64,000 nucleotides of DNA from Syntrophomonadaceae bacterium (GTDB taxonomy: Bacteria; Bacillota; PH28-bin88), in the NCBI GenBank assembly GCA_018333865.1, contig JAGXSE010000039.1, positions 1 through 64,000 on the forward strand, written 5' to 3'. Shown here piece by piece: positions 23,386-32,248 of the stretch. The notes under the pieces were generated by a model. That model searched no databases and was not told the DNA's origin. It saw only the letters and a program-made list of their open reading frames with translations. Position numbers and translations under genes: made by a program. Position 1 is the first letter of the stretch. Each line of letters opens with the position of its first letter.

Positions 23386-25392
23386 CTAATTCTGGATAGC
23401 ATACACCCGCATCTTGTTATAGACTGTCTTGCGGGATACTCCCATTTCCCTGGCTACATAACTGACATTACCCGCATGCATATTCAAGAGGCGAATTATC
23501 AGACGCCTCTCCGCATCCCTTACCAGCTCTTGTCTCTGCTCCCGGCAGTTAAAATCCTGGACTGTTTGCATGATTGATACCGGTTGTATGTGGGAAGAAA
23601 CCCCATAAACCTCAGCCGGCAAATTCCGCACGGCAATAATTCCGTTTTCGGCCAGATTGGCCGCGCGCTCAATCATGTTTTGCAGTTCCCGGACGTTGCC
23701 GGGCCAACTGTACTGTTTTAAACAGTCAATCACTTCCGGTTCAACATAAAACTTGCATCCCCAGTCACGGCACAGCTTCTCCAAAAAATGCATGAACAAT
23801 AAGGGTATATCTTCTTTGCGATGGCACAGCGCAGGAATATGGATAGACATGACATTGAGCCTGTAAAACAAATCCCGGCGAAAGATTCCTTTCTCCACTT
23901 CCTGGCGCAGATTCTTGTTTGTGGCGCAAATCAAACGGACATTTACCGGGACCATCTTATCGCTGCCGAGGCGGGCCACTTTCTTTTCCTGGATTACCCG
24001 TAGCAAAGCCGTTTGCTGCTCAAAAGGCATGTCGCCGATTTCATCAAGAAAAAGGGTCCCCCCGTTAGCCAGTTCAAACTTTCCCAGTTTACCGCCGCGT
24101 TTAGCCCCTGTAAAAGCGCCCTCTTCATAGCCAAACAGCTCGCTGCCAATGAGTTCCCGGGGAATGGCCCCGCAATTTAGAGGAACAAAGGGACCGGCGC
24201 TTTTGGCGCTTCCGTTGTGGATAGCCTGAGCGAATATCTCTTTACCGGTGCCGCTTTCCCCTTGCAGCAAAACATTAGACGTAGTGGTCGCTGTCAGTTT
24301 GGCCAGGCGTATGGCTTCTTTGATTTCAGCGCTTTCCCCGATAATATCGCTGAACTGCAAAGTGGCGTTATACCCGCTAAAGCGGTTCACCAGGTTTTGC
24401 ACTTGCTTGATAGGTCGCAAGATTATAAATCCTCCGGTTATTTCTCCTCTTCCGTTAACTATTGGTTCGCCGGAAGCCAGGCAATAACAGAGACCGTCCT
24501 GGGTATCAACCATGATTTCCACATCTGTATAGGGCTTATTTATAGCCAGTTTCCGCTCCTTTAAGGATGAGCGATAGTCAAACAAGCGGCTTACCGGCGT
24601 TCCCAGGATATTTTGCGCCGCCTTGCCCAGCATGGCTTTGGCCGCAGGATTTAAATCGATTACAATTTCGTCCTTGTCAACAATAATTACCCCATCGGAG
24701 ACTGTATTGAAGAAATTTGTCAATCTGTTATTAACCAGGGCCAATTCATAATTCTTTTGCTGAATTCTGAGCTGGGCCATAATGGCTTCCGTAGCCGCCA
24801 CCACAATTCCCAGGGTGTGTAAATGCGAGGCATGGGAAGCTCCCGACATGTCCAGAATGCCGATAATTTTACCATTGGCATCAAAAATAGGTGCCGCGGA
24901 GCAGGTCAGGCAATGATGTTTTTGGCAAAAGTGTTCGGCGCCCGAAACTTGAATGGGTTCTCCCAAAACCAAAGCCGTCCCGATGGCATTGGTGCCTGCT
25001 TCCTCTTCATGCCAGCTTGCCCCCGGGAAAAAATTTTGGGTCATGGGATTTTGCAGGGTGTCATTGTCGCAGAACATTTCCATGATGTTGCCGTTCTCAT
25101 TGGTTAAGACAACCACAAATCCCGAACCTTCTACAAATTTATGCAGGTTTGCCATAAACGGCCTGGCAATCTTAATTAGCTTTTCATTCTCATTTAACAC
25201 CCTGTTAAGGCCCTCTTCGTCCAGAGCTTGATGAAGTCTGGCATCGTAGGGATCTACTCCCGCCCGCTGACATCTGAGCCAGGACCCGGCTATCTGCGGG
25301 CGAACAATACCGGTGTCGTACTTTCCGTTGGTAACAAACTTTTGCCATTCCGCATGTATACGCTTTGAAATGCTCAGGGTATCAACTTTCAT
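23386..25392 (-). CDS. Sigma-54-dependent transcriptional activator, AcoR type (GAF-PAS-AAA-Fis)
   Basis: About 668 residues from the ATG at 25390-25392, which has GGGGGTG six bases upstream. The N-terminal third has a GAF domain with a CxxxHxCLTCSAAP patch, then a PAS domain (GVIIVDKDEIVIDLN). The AAA+ domain has Walker A GESGTGKE, the sigma-54 contact loop EEGAFTGAKRGG, and Walker B LFLDEIGDMP. A Fis-type HTH ends the protein (VAREMGVSRKTVYNKMR). Such proteins open -24/-12 promoters in response to a small-molecule or redox signal. The leader has a Moco-type riboswitch and a terminator, which suggests control by cofactor supply. Confidence 0.95.
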   Translation of the reverse strand: MKVDTLSISKRIHAEWQKFVTNGKYDTGIVRPQIAGSWLRCQRAGVDPYDARLHQALDEEGLNRVLNENEKLIKIARPFMANLHKFVEGSGFVVVLTNENGNIMEMFCDNDTLQNPMTQNFFPGASWHEEEAGTNAIGTALVLGEPIQVSGAEHFCQKHHCLTCSAAPIFDANGKIIGILDMSGASHASHLHTLGIVVAATEAIMAQLRIQQKNYELALVNNRLTNFFNTVSDGVIIVDKDEIVIDLNPAAKAMLGKAAQNILGTPVSRLFDYRSSLKERKLAINKPYTDVEIMVDTQDGLCYCLASGEPIVNGRGEITGGFIILRPIKQVQNLVNRFSGYNATLQFSDIIGESAEIKEAIRLAKLTATTTSNVLLQGESGTGKEIFAQAIHNGSAKSAGPFVPLNCGAIPRELIGSELFGYEEGAFTGAKRGGKLGKFELANGGTLFLDEIGDMPFEQQTALLRVIQEKKVARLGSDKMVPVNVRLICATNKNLRQEVEKGIFRRDLFYRLNVMSIHIPALCHRKEDIPLLFMHFLEKLCRDWGCKFYVEPEVIDCLKQYSWPGNVRELQNMIERAANLAENGIIAVRNLPAEVYGVSSHIQPVSIMQTVQDFNCREQRQELVRDAERRLIIRLLNMHAGNVSYVAREMGVSRKTVYNKMRVYAIQN

Positions 25393-25424
25393 TAAAAACA
25401 CCCCCGCAATTGACCAATTAAATC

Positions 25425-25465
25425 AAAAAGCCACTGCTTTCCCCAAGGGAAAGCAGTGGCTTTTT
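25425..25465 (-). terminator. Intrinsic terminator of the activator leader
   Basis: A perfect 19-bp stem (25425-25443 with 25447-25465) with a three-base loop ends in TTTTT on the minus strand, 33 bases before the activator ATG and directly after the riboswitch aptamer. This is the expression platform position. Confidence 0.88.
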
Positions 25466-25487
25466 ATATGTTTTAACCACCTGTAGC

Positions 25488-25582
25488 ACTCCTTTCCGCA
25501 CTGGGAGGCGCAACCGTTTCCAACTGCACCCGACGTTTACAGTTTCATAGCTTTCACCTTAGAAATCCGTAAATCGGAGAAG
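25488..25582 (-). ncRNA. Moco/Tuco-type riboswitch aptamer upstream of the sigma-54 activator
   Basis: On the minus strand the leader holds CTTCTCCG at the 5' side, a CTAAG/TATGA pair like an 11-nt tetraloop receptor, a GAAA-capped hairpin, then GCCTCCC and GGAAAGGAGT at the 3' side. CTCC pairs with GGAG as P1. The same blocks in the same order occur at 32035-32140 before the cofactor operon. These features fit the molybdenum/tungsten cofactor RNA motif as I recall it. Confidence 0.75.
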
Positions 25583-25767
25583 ATATTTTATTTTCCATGT
25601 GATATTCCACAATTCCACGTTAATTATTAAATTCCTTCCTCATTCTTAAAAATTCTCAATTCATCGGGGCACCGGCCAATTGAAGGAAGCAATTCCGCCT
25701 TGAAGCGTGGAATCATACACAAATTTGACACACCATGGTACTGCAATAAGAAAATGAAGTAACAGTA

Positions 25768-25826
25768 TATGTTTGTGTGCAAAACAAGTTAAGTGTCAAG
25801 TGTAGATCTGACCCCACCCTTGTTTA
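25768..25826 (+). repeat. Second copy of the 59-bp MITE end
   Basis: Identical to 5101-5159 except for one base (GATCTG versus GAACTG). No matching left end with GGGGTCAG was seen nearby, so this is a solo or truncated element. It lies directly upstream of the dinB promoter. Confidence 0.8.
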
Positions 25827-25829
25827 TGC

Positions 25830-25859
25830 TTTACAAGAACATATGTTCGGTGTTATAAT
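25830..25859 (+). promoter_or_regulatory. SOS promoter of dinB with LexA (DinR) box
   Basis: GAACATATGTTC (25837-25848) is a perfect palindrome matching the Firmicute LexA box GAAC-N4-GTTC. It lies in the spacer between TTTACA (25830-25835) and TATAAT (25854-25859), so LexA would block RNA polymerase until DNA damage. Confidence 0.8.
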
Positions 25860-25893
25860 TTTGCTGCAATCAGCCGATGAAGGAGCGAGGGTC

Positions 25894-27135
25894 ATGGAAC
25901 GGGTTATTTTGCACTGCGATCTAAATAGTTTTTATGCCTCTGTCGAGTGTCTTTATCGCCCGGAAATCAGGCACCTGCCGGTTGCTGTCTGTGGCAGAGC
26001 CGATCTGCGCCATGGCATTGTGCTGGCTAAAAACCCTGTCGCTAAGCAGTTTGGCATTAAAACAGGTGAGGTTACCTGGCAGGCGAAACTGAAATGCCCC
26101 CGCCTTATTGTCATCAACCCCAATTATCCCTTGTATCTTCGCTTTGCCAAGGAGGCCAGGGAAATCTATGCCTGCTATACAGACCAGATTGAATCCTTCG
26201 GGATTGATGAGTGCTGGCTGGATATAAGCGGCAGTGCCAGTCTATTCGGCAGCGGAGAAAAAATAGCCCATGAAATAAAAGAGCGGGTAAAAAAAGAACT
26301 TGGCATCACTGTTTCGATCGGGGCATCCTACAACAAGATTTTTTCCAAGCTGGGCAGCGACCTTAAAAAACCTGACGCCGTAACAGTGATTACCAGGGAG
26401 AACTATCAACAGGTGGTATGGCCCTTGCCGGTCGAAGATCTGTTGTATGTAGGCCGCGCTACCCAAAGAAAACTTAAAAACCACTCTATCTCTACCATCG
26501 GCAAATTGGCTGCCACACCTCCTGACGGGCTAAGAAAAATCCTGGGAAAATGGGGAGAAACCCTCTGGGTTTTTGCTAACGGCCTGGATAAAACCCCGGT
26601 TATGAAAATGGATTACCAAAGCGGAATCAAAGGCATCGGCAACAGTATCACCACACCCAGGGATCTAAAAAACGCAGAAGATGTAAAAATAACCTTCTAT
26701 GTCCTGGCGGAAAGCGTCGCTAAAAGGCTGCGGGAACATCACTTAAAAGGGAAAACGGTGCAGATCCAGGTCCGGGATCAGGACTTGTTTTTCTTTGAAC
26801 GGCAAGCCCAGCTTTCTGCCGCCAGTTATGTGTCAGGAATGATCGCTAAAAAAGCGATGGATATTTTTGCAGCCAACTGGCACTGGACAAAATCCATCCG
26901 TTCCTTGGGCATCAGAGTCACCGACTTGTTGGCGGCAGATTCTTGCCTGCAGCTTTCCCTCTTTGCCGGCGATAACCAACAGCACAAACTGGAGGCTCTG
27001 GAAAAAAGTCTGGACGAGATCCGCCGGCGCTACGGCCACTATGCGGTACAACGGGCCTTGCTGCTAAAGGAGCGGGCCTTAAATGCCAATCCGGCTGAAG
27101 AAAACGTGATTCATCCTGTTTCATTCTTTCGCTAA
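25894..27135 (+). CDS. dinB: DNA polymerase IV (Y family)
   Basis: 413 residues from ATG 25894, preceded by AGGAGCGAGG; an upstream in-frame ATG at 25777 lies inside a repeat and before the promoter, so it is rejected. LHCDLNSFYASVE holds the first catalytic aspartate, and ESFGIDECWLDISG the second acidic pair. FSKLGSDLKKPD is in the thumb/finger region, and the C-terminal little-finger domain ends in a QLSLF-type clamp-binding peptide (LQLSLFAGD). It carries out error-prone lesion bypass. A LexA box shows damage induction. A small protein gene follows. Confidence 0.95.
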   Translation: MERVILHCDLNSFYASVECLYRPEIRHLPVAVCGRADLRHGIVLAKNPVAKQFGIKTGEVTWQAKLKCPRLIVINPNYPLYLRFAKEAREIYACYTDQIESFGIDECWLDISGSASLFGSGEKIAHEIKERVKKELGITVSIGASYNKIFSKLGSDLKKPDAVTVITRENYQQVVWPLPVEDLLYVGRATQRKLKNHSISTIGKLAATPPDGLRKILGKWGETLWVFANGLDKTPVMKMDYQSGIKGIGNSITTPRDLKNAEDVKITFYVLAESVAKRLREHHLKGKTVQIQVRDQDLFFFERQAQLSAASYVSGMIAKKAMDIFAANWHWTKSIRSLGIRVTDLLAADSCLQLSLFAGDNQQHKLEALEKSLDEIRRRYGHYAVQRALLLKERALNANPAEENVIHPVSFFR

Positions 27136-27193
27136 GGTGATAATCGAATGGTCTGATGACGTCTTATGTTACAAGAAAGGTATGGTTATCAAA

Positions 27194-27451
27194 ATGAAAA
27201 AGGTATTTGTGGACGTAACCGCTTTTTTTACTAAAGAAGGTAAGTTAATGCCTGTTTCTTTCATCTGGGAGGACGGTGTGATCTATGAGATCGAAAAGGT
27301 GTACGGATGGGTAAAAGCGGCCAGCCTGAAGGTTGGCGGCCAGGGAATACGCTATAAATGCAGGGTAAAAGGGAAAGAGGTGTACCTTTTTCTAGAAGAA
27401 GGACGCTGGTTTATGGAAGGAAAACAGGGAAAATCCGGGTCCGGTTCTTGA
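27194..27451 (+). CDS. Small protein downstream of dinB (possible DUF6504-like)
   Basis: 85 residues from ATG 27194 (an in-frame start at 27137 is possible but has no clear RBS). The sequence MKKVFVDVTAFFTKEGKLMP followed by a beta-rich FIWEDGVIYEIEKV segment and CRVKGKEVYLFLEEGRWFM resembles small beta proteins found after dinB in other bacteria. It probably shares the dinB transcript, 58 bases downstream. The role is unknown; assignment to DUF6504 is from pattern only. Confidence 0.7.
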   Translation: MKKVFVDVTAFFTKEGKLMPVSFIWEDGVIYEIEKVYGWVKAASLKVGGQGIRYKCRVKGKEVYLFLEEGRWFMEGKQGKSGSGS

Positions 27452-27499
27452 GTTGACAAGACTCGCTTTCAGGCCACGTTTAATCCCTGAATCCTGGGT

Positions 27500-28003
27500 T
27501 TAACTGCGGGCGCATTCCCCTGCTGTCCCCTTCAGGATGGCCAGGCCGTGCGGCAAAGCCGGCAGGACGGCCTGGAGGCACTCCCGTACCCCCTTCGGGC
27601 TCCCTGGCAGGTTTATAATCAAGGTCTGCCCGCGAATACCGGCAACTGCCCGGCTGAGCATGGCTTGGGGGGTATATTTCAGCCCTTCCAGGCGCATAAC
27701 TTCCGGCAGCCCCGGCACCAGGCGGTCTACTACATCCCTGGTGGCCTCAGGGGTAATATCCCGGGGCGAGAAGCCCGTACCCCCGGTGGTTAACACCAGG
27801 TCCAGCTTTAGCGTGTCCGCAAACCGGACCATTGTCTCTTTTAGCACTTCCCTTTCGTCAGGGACAACCTGGTAGGCTTCCACCCTTCCGCCAATGGCCT
27901 CGATCATCTCTTTGATGACCCCAGCGCTCAAATCCTCCCGCTCTCCCCTGGCCCCTTTGTCGCTGGCGGTGATGATCCCTACCTTAAAAGTTCCTCCGGC
28001 CAC
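27500..28003 (-). CDS. mog: Molybdopterin adenylyltransferase (MogA/MoaB family)
   Basis: 167 residues. [20 protein letters not shown] is the molybdopterin-binding signature, and [13 protein letters not shown] the second conserved block. The enzyme adenylates molybdopterin before MoeA inserts molybdate. It overlaps moaC by 25 bases and is the last gene of the riboswitch-controlled cofactor operon. Confidence 0.95.
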   Translation of the reverse strand: MAGGTFKVGIITASDKGARGEREDLSAGVIKEMIEAIGGRVEAYQVVPDEREVLKETMVRFADTLKLDLVLTTGGTGFSPRDITPEATRDVVDRLVPGLPEVMRLEGLKYTPQAMLSRAVAGIRGQTLIINLPGSPKGVRECLQAVLPALPHGLAILKGTAGECARS

Positions 28004-28488
28004 GGTTTTTCCCCCTCTCTCTGCCAGGCGCCGCTCTTGCCGCCGCTTTTCTTGATTAACCTGACCTGCTCAATGACCATGCCTTTATCGACAGCCTTAC
28101 ACATATCGTAGATGGTTAAGGCGGCTACCGAAACGGCCGTCAAGGCCTCCATTTCCACCCCGGTCTGGCCTGCGAGGCTCACCCTGGCCTCTATTTCCAC
28201 AGCACTTGCAGTTTTATCCAGTAAAAAATGAATATTTACCGACGTAATCAACAGGGGATGGCACAGGGGGATCAGTGTCGGCGTCTTTTTTGCGGCCATA
28301 ATCCCGGCCACCCTGGCTACCCCCAGCACGTCTCCCTTGGCCAGCCGCCCTGATTCGATCAGAGACAGGGTTTCAGGTTGCATCCTGACAGCCGCCCTGG
28401 CTACCGCCTCTCGCTCTGTTTTTGGTTTTTCTCCCACATCCACCATCCTGGCCCTGCCCTCTTGGTCAAAATGGGTGAAACCATCCAT
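27979..28488 (-). CDS. moaC: Cyclic pyranopterin monophosphate synthase
   Basis: 169 residues from ATG 28486-28488, which has AAAGGAAG upstream; an earlier start would overlap moe[19 protein letters not shown] opens the family core, [10 protein letters not shown] holds the catalytic region, and [19 protein letters not shown] continues it. With MoaA, it converts GTP to cPMP, the first step of molybdenum cofactor synthesis. MoaA is not in the window. It is flanked by mog and the MoeA-PBP fusion. Confidence 0.96.
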   Translation of the reverse strand: MDGFTHFDQEGRARMVDVGEKPKTEREAVARAAVRMQPETLSLIESGRLAKGDVLGVARVAGIMAAKKTPTLIPLCHPLLITSVNIHFLLDKTASAVEIEARVSLAGQTGVEMEALTAVSVAALTIYDMCKAVDKGMVIEQVRLIKKSGGKSGAWQREGEKPWPEELLR

Positions 28489-28508
28489 GGCTTGTTTCTT
28501 CCTTTCTT

Positions 28509-30446
28509 TTAAATAACGGGTTTTGCAGACCAGAGCACCCGGCCGCAATCCCGCAGGTCATAGCCACCCAAAGCCATGACTTCTGCTTGAAAAGGCTCGC
28601 TTTTTAAAATGCTGATCATACGCATGACCCCAGGATGCTCCCAGTGACGCAAGGGGATGCAAAGGTCGTAGCGTTCTTCTGCTATCGGCAGGAAATCCAG
28701 GTCCAGGGCCTGGGCCGCCGCCTGGATGCCCATGCCCACATCAGCCCCGCCGCTGGCCACAGCCACTGCCACAGCCAGATGAGTGAACTCTTCCCGCTGG
28801 TAGCCATGAATATCCGATGGTTTGATATTCTCTTGGTCCAAGAGGTAATCGAGCAAAATCCTGGTTCCGGCCCCCCGCTGGCGATTAACAAAGACCAGGC
28901 CGGGACGGGCCAAGTCCCGCAAATGGGTTATTCCCAATGGATTTTGTTTGGGAACGATCAGGCCCTGCTGGCGGTAGGCCAGGTTTACCAGTACCACCGG
29001 CTCTTCCGCCAGGTAGCGGGCAAGATAGGTTTCGTTATAGCCACCACTGACCGGGTCCAGAAGGTGCACCCCGGCGACATGGGCCTCCCCCCGTTTCAGG
29101 GCCATTAGCCCCCCCAGGCTGCCTACGTTGGCCGAGCTAAGAAAGGTATCCGGAAAAGCCACCTTTAAGTGATGGGCCAAAATATCCAGGCTCAGGTCAT
29201 GACTCCCGACTGCCACCACTGTCTGTTCAATTTCCGCCAGGGGTTTTAAAAGCTCCACCCGGACTTCTTCGCCCTGGGCATAGCCCTCGGACAGGCGCGG
29301 AACAACCAGGAGCCCGTCGGCCCGCATCAAAGAGGTGATCACCCCGGCCCCCCGGGATATAGGCGTGGCCACCAGCCGGCCGCCAACCCGCCCCAGTTTA
29401 ACCCGGACATACTCTTCCGGTCCCAGGGGGGAATACACTTTCCGGGCAAGGGCGGCGGTTACTGTTGGGCGCTTAGGCACAGGGGCACCGAGAAGGCGGC
29501 AGATCAAGGGCAGGATAAACAGCTCGGCCGTGATGGCGGCAGAAACGGGATACCCGGGCAGGCCCACCACCGGCTTGCCTTCGATGATTCCCAGAATAAC
29601 CGGCTTGCCAGGCTTGATGGCTACCCCATGGGTCAAGACCTGGCCTAAATTGCTGATCACCTGGGCTGTAAAATCCTCCCGCCCCGCCGAAGAACCGGCG
29701 TTAATCACGATAATCTCCGCTTTCTCCATAGCTTTTAGTAAACACTGCTCTAATTGAGCCGGGTCATCGGGAGTAACCGGCAAAACCAGCGGTTGGGCAC
29801 CCCACTTTAAAACCAGGCCGCTTAAGATAGAACTATTAAATTCCGGGACTTCTCCAGGCCTAAGCTCCCGGCCAGCCGGAACCAGTTCGTCCCCCGTGGG
29901 GATGATGGCAACAACGGGAAGGCGTTTGACCTTAACCTCTAAGGCCCCGCCAGCCATCAGACCTCCCACATCAACGGCTGTAATGGAATGCCCGCCTGGC
30001 AGCAACATTTCCCCAATAACCACGTCCTCGCCGACCTGGCGCACGTGTTGCCCCGGCACCGCCGGCGCCGTTAGCTCAACCTTCCCGTCTGAACGGTAGT
30101 TTAAGTTTTCGACCATGATCACCGCATCAAAACCGGGAGGCAGCAAGTCGCCGGTGTCGACCTCGATTGCTTCTTCCTCCAGGTTCAAGGCCAGGGGCGC
30201 TGTGTCCTGGGCCGAAAAGGTGTCCTTTGATTTCACCGCCACCCCGTCCATGGCCGCAGCAGGGTAATGGGGGCTGGACATGGCAGCCCAGACCGGCCCG
30301 GCGGTAACCCGGCCCAAAGCCTGAAGAACCGGTACTGTTTCACTCCCGGCTGACCAAAAAAAACCGGCTTCCTCCAGCTTGTCCAGAAAGACAGCCAATG
30401 CTTCCTCTTTTGGTTGATTGTTAAGGTAGACCTTTCTCCTGGCCAA
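28509..30446 (-). CDS. MoeA fused to a periplasmic-binding-like domain
   Basis: About 645 residues from TTG 30444-30446, chosen because AAAGGGTGG precedes it and the resulting [10 protein letters not shown] start matches relatives. Residues ~1-410 are MoeA ([46 protein letters not shown]), which inserts molybdate or tungstate into adenylated molybdopterin. Residues ~420-645 are a binding-protein-like domain with [14 protein letters not shown] and [12 protein letters not shown], homologous to the sensor half of the regulator at 22.4 kb. This domain may hold oxyanion or substrate for the MoeA part. It is a paralogue of the next gene upstream. Confidence 0.93.
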   Translation of the reverse strand: MARRKVYLNNQPKEEALAVFLDKLEEAGFFWSAGSETVPVLQALGRVTAGPVWAAMSSPHYPAAAMDGVAVKSKDTFSAQDTAPLALNLEEEAIEVDTGDLLPPGFDAVIMVENLNYRSDGKVELTAPAVPGQHVRQVGEDVVIGEMLLPGGHSITAVDVGGLMAGGALEVKVKRLPVVAIIPTGDELVPAGRELRPGEVPEFNSSILSGLVLKWGAQPLVLPVTPDDPAQLEQCLLKAMEKAEIIVINAGSSAGREDFTAQVISNLGQVLTHGVAIKPGKPVILGIIEGKPVVGLPGYPVSAAITAELFILPLICRLLGAPVPKRPTVTAALARKVYSPLGPEEYVRVKLGRVGGRLVATPISRGAGVITSLMRADGLLVVPRLSEGYAQGEEVRVELLKPLAEIEQTVVAVGSHDLSLDILAHHLKVAFPDTFLSSANVGSLGGLMALKRGEAHVAGVHLLDPVSGGYNETYLARYLAEEPVVLVNLAYRQQGLIVPKQNPLGITHLRDLARPGLVFVNRQRGAGTRILLDYLLDQENIKPSDIHGYQREEFTHLAVAVAVASGGADVGMGIQAAAQALDLDFLPIAEERYDLCIPLRHWEHPGVMRMISILKSEPFQAEVMALGGYDLRDCGRVLWSAKPVI

Positions 30447-30487
30447 ACACTTCCACCCTTTCTTTTCCAAAAGCCTGCCTGAGCAAT

Positions 30488-31711
30488 TTAAAAAAGGTGC
30501 ACTCCGACTTCTTGCCCCATGCTTAAGCCCTCGGCCTCCAGGGGGATGACCACTGTCCCCTGGGCCTTGACCATGGTGCTGATCAACCCGGACTTGCCCA
30601 AAACCGGATCAGCCCATAACTCCCCATCCCGCTCAATTAACCTTACCCTGACATGCTCCTCCCGCCCGGCACCGGAGGCCAGACTCCTGGTCATTTTGGC
30701 CCTGACTGCCGGGTGCCGTTCTTGGCCGTACCCTCCCAAGGACAGCAGGGGCTTAATTAAAAGGTCGAACACCACCATCACAGAAACAGGATGCCCCGGC
30801 AAGCCAAATACCAGCCGGCCGTCGGCTACTGCCGCTAAAGTCGGCTTGCCCGGCTTTAAAGAGACCCCGTGAAACAGGATCCCGGGAGTACCCAAAGACT
30901 TAAGTACCTGAACTGTATAGTCCCGGGAACCGACAGAACTGCCGCCAGATATCAGTACCAGGTCGCAAAGAGACAGGGCCTTCTCCGCCAAGGCCAGGAT
31001 AGCATCCGGGTCATCCCTGGCAATTCCGAATAAAAGGGGCAGACCGCCGCTTTCCTGCACCAGCCCGGACAGGACATAGGAATTAATGTCCCGCACCTGG
31101 CCGAAAAGAGGCTCATTCTCTGGCATAACCAGTTCATTGCCGGTAGAGATAATTCCCACTTTCATAGGCAGCCGCACAGGCACCGCGGTAATTCCGACGG
31201 CTGCCAATAACCCCAGGTCCTGGGGGCGCAAGCGGTGTCCCGTAGTTAGCACCTGGGAGCCACATGCAATATCTTCGCCTTGAAAGACTAAGTTCTCTCC
31301 CGGTGCCACCGGACGGATTACCGCCAGGCTCTTCGGGTCCAATAATTCTGTGTGCTCCAGCATTACCACGGCATTGGCGCCGGGGGGAAGCATGCCGCCG
31401 GTGGAAACCCTGGCTGCCTGGCCGGGCAGCAAATCTATTTCCGGCACCACTCCCATCAGGATTTCCCCCATCAGCTCAAAACAAGCCGGCAGGGTTTCCG
31501 TCGCGCCAAAGGTCTCCTCCGCTCTTAAGGCAAAACCATCCACAGTGGAGCGGGTAAAACCCGGGACCTCTTCACGACTGAAAACATCAGCTGCCAGCCG
31601 GCGTCCCAGGGCCTCTGTCAGGGATACCCGCTCGATCTGCCATTTGGCTTCCCAGCTTTGCTCGATCTGCCGCCGGGCTTCCGGCACCGTAACTACATTA
31701 AATAGCTCCAT
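30488..31711 (-). CDS. moeA: Molybdopterin molybdenumtransferase
   Basis: 407 residues, full-length MoeA. STVDGFALRA in domain I, DVFSREEVPG, STGGMLPPGANAVVML, IISTGNEL and SGGSSVGSRDYT in the molybdopterin fold, and GLPGHPVSVMVVFD are all present. It catalyses metal insertion at the last step of cofactor assembly. Two MoeA genes in one operon suggest separate roles for molybdenum and tungsten, which is inference. Confidence 0.95.
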   Translation of the reverse strand: MELFNVVTVPEARRQIEQSWEAKWQIERVSLTEALGRRLAADVFSREEVPGFTRSTVDGFALRAEETFGATETLPACFELMGEILMGVVPEIDLLPGQAARVSTGGMLPPGANAVVMLEHTELLDPKSLAVIRPVAPGENLVFQGEDIACGSQVLTTGHRLRPQDLGLLAAVGITAVPVRLPMKVGIISTGNELVMPENEPLFGQVRDINSYVLSGLVQESGGLPLLFGIARDDPDAILALAEKALSLCDLVLISGGSSVGSRDYTVQVLKSLGTPGILFHGVSLKPGKPTLAAVADGRLVFGLPGHPVSVMVVFDLLIKPLLSLGGYGQERHPAVRAKMTRSLASGAGREEHVRVRLIERDGELWADPVLGKSGLISTMVKAQGTVVIPLEAEGLSMGQEVGVHLF

Positions 31712-31732
31712 TGTTCTTCCCCTTTGCCCTTG

Positions 31733-31915
31733 TTAAAAACACCCCAGCTGGCAGGCAATTATTTTTATACCGGAGGCATCTGCAGCCCGGCCCACTTCCA
31801 GGAAAGGTATCTTCAGCTCGTTGGCAATCTGCCAGGCGGCCTGGCAGGTAAGTTTACCCTGGGCAGCAACCTCTTTAACCCTTGCGATTACTTCCGGACT
31901 TGCCTGTTCACACAT
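31733..31915 (-). CDS. Small cysteine protein heading the cofactor operon
   Basis: 60 residues from ATG 31913-31915, with AAGGGG seven bases upstream. It contains a SPEVIARVKEVAAQGKLTC helix-rich half and a EVGRAADASGIKIIACQLGCF tail split around a turn, ending in the distinctive CQLGCF. It is the first gene after the riboswitch and lies 21 bases before moeA. I recall similar small proteins in Moco operons of related clostridia but no function. A helix-turn-helix-like or metal-binding role is possible. Confidence 0.75.
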   Translation of the reverse strand: MCEQASPEVIARVKEVAAQGKLTCQAAWQIANELKIPFLEVGRAADASGIKIIACQLGCF

Positions 31916-31980
31916 CACAATTTCCCCTTTCAAAAATAGAATGCCAATATTCTTTCTTCATAATCCTAGTGCCAGAAACT

Positions 31981-32021
31981 AAAAAAGGCCTGTCAAGGTA
32001 ATCTTGCCAATTAGCCTTTTT
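31981..32021 (-). terminator. Intrinsic terminator of the cofactor operon leader
   Basis: AAAAAGGC (32014-32021 in reverse) pairs with GCCTTTTT (31982-31989), with an inner CAAG/CTTG stem, and ends in TTTTTT on the minus strand. It lies between the aptamer and the first gene, in the expression-platform position. Confidence 0.82.
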
Positions 32022-32034
32022 GGGCCTCCTCAAG

Positions 32035-32140
32035 ACTCCTTTCCAACCGGGAGGCTTGGCGATTTCCCGCCAAACCTTTCTGCCCAACAGGCAGAGGGCC
32101 GCAAGTCATTGCAATGGCTTTAGACTAAACGGCTCGGAGA
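32035..32140 (-). ncRNA. Moco/Tuco-type riboswitch aptamer upstream of the cofactor biosynthesis operon
   Basis: Minus-strand CTCCGAGCCG (5' side) pairs with CGGTTGG and GGAG at the 3' side. Inside are a CTGCC/GGCAG hairpin and TTGGCG/CGCCAA capped by a GGAAAT loop, directly followed by GCCTCCC. GGAAAGGAGT closes the motif. A downstream GGAGGC can alternatively pair with GCCTCC of the aptamer, which gives a switching mechanism ahead of the terminator. The same blocks recur at 25488-25582. Confidence 0.78.
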
Positions 32141-32248
32141 TATTTTTGTTATTGCACAATATTCGATCACCCAGGCTAATCTCCTGCCAGGCACCATTAT
32201 TTTTCCTGATCTTTCATTAAAGATTCCTTACACTGCAGTACTTAAAGC

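Noticed and set aside
25777-25893. N-terminal extension of DNA polymerase IV.
   Set aside because: The extension lies in a repeated element upstream of the promoter and LexA box; ATG at 25894 has the RBS and the conserved start.
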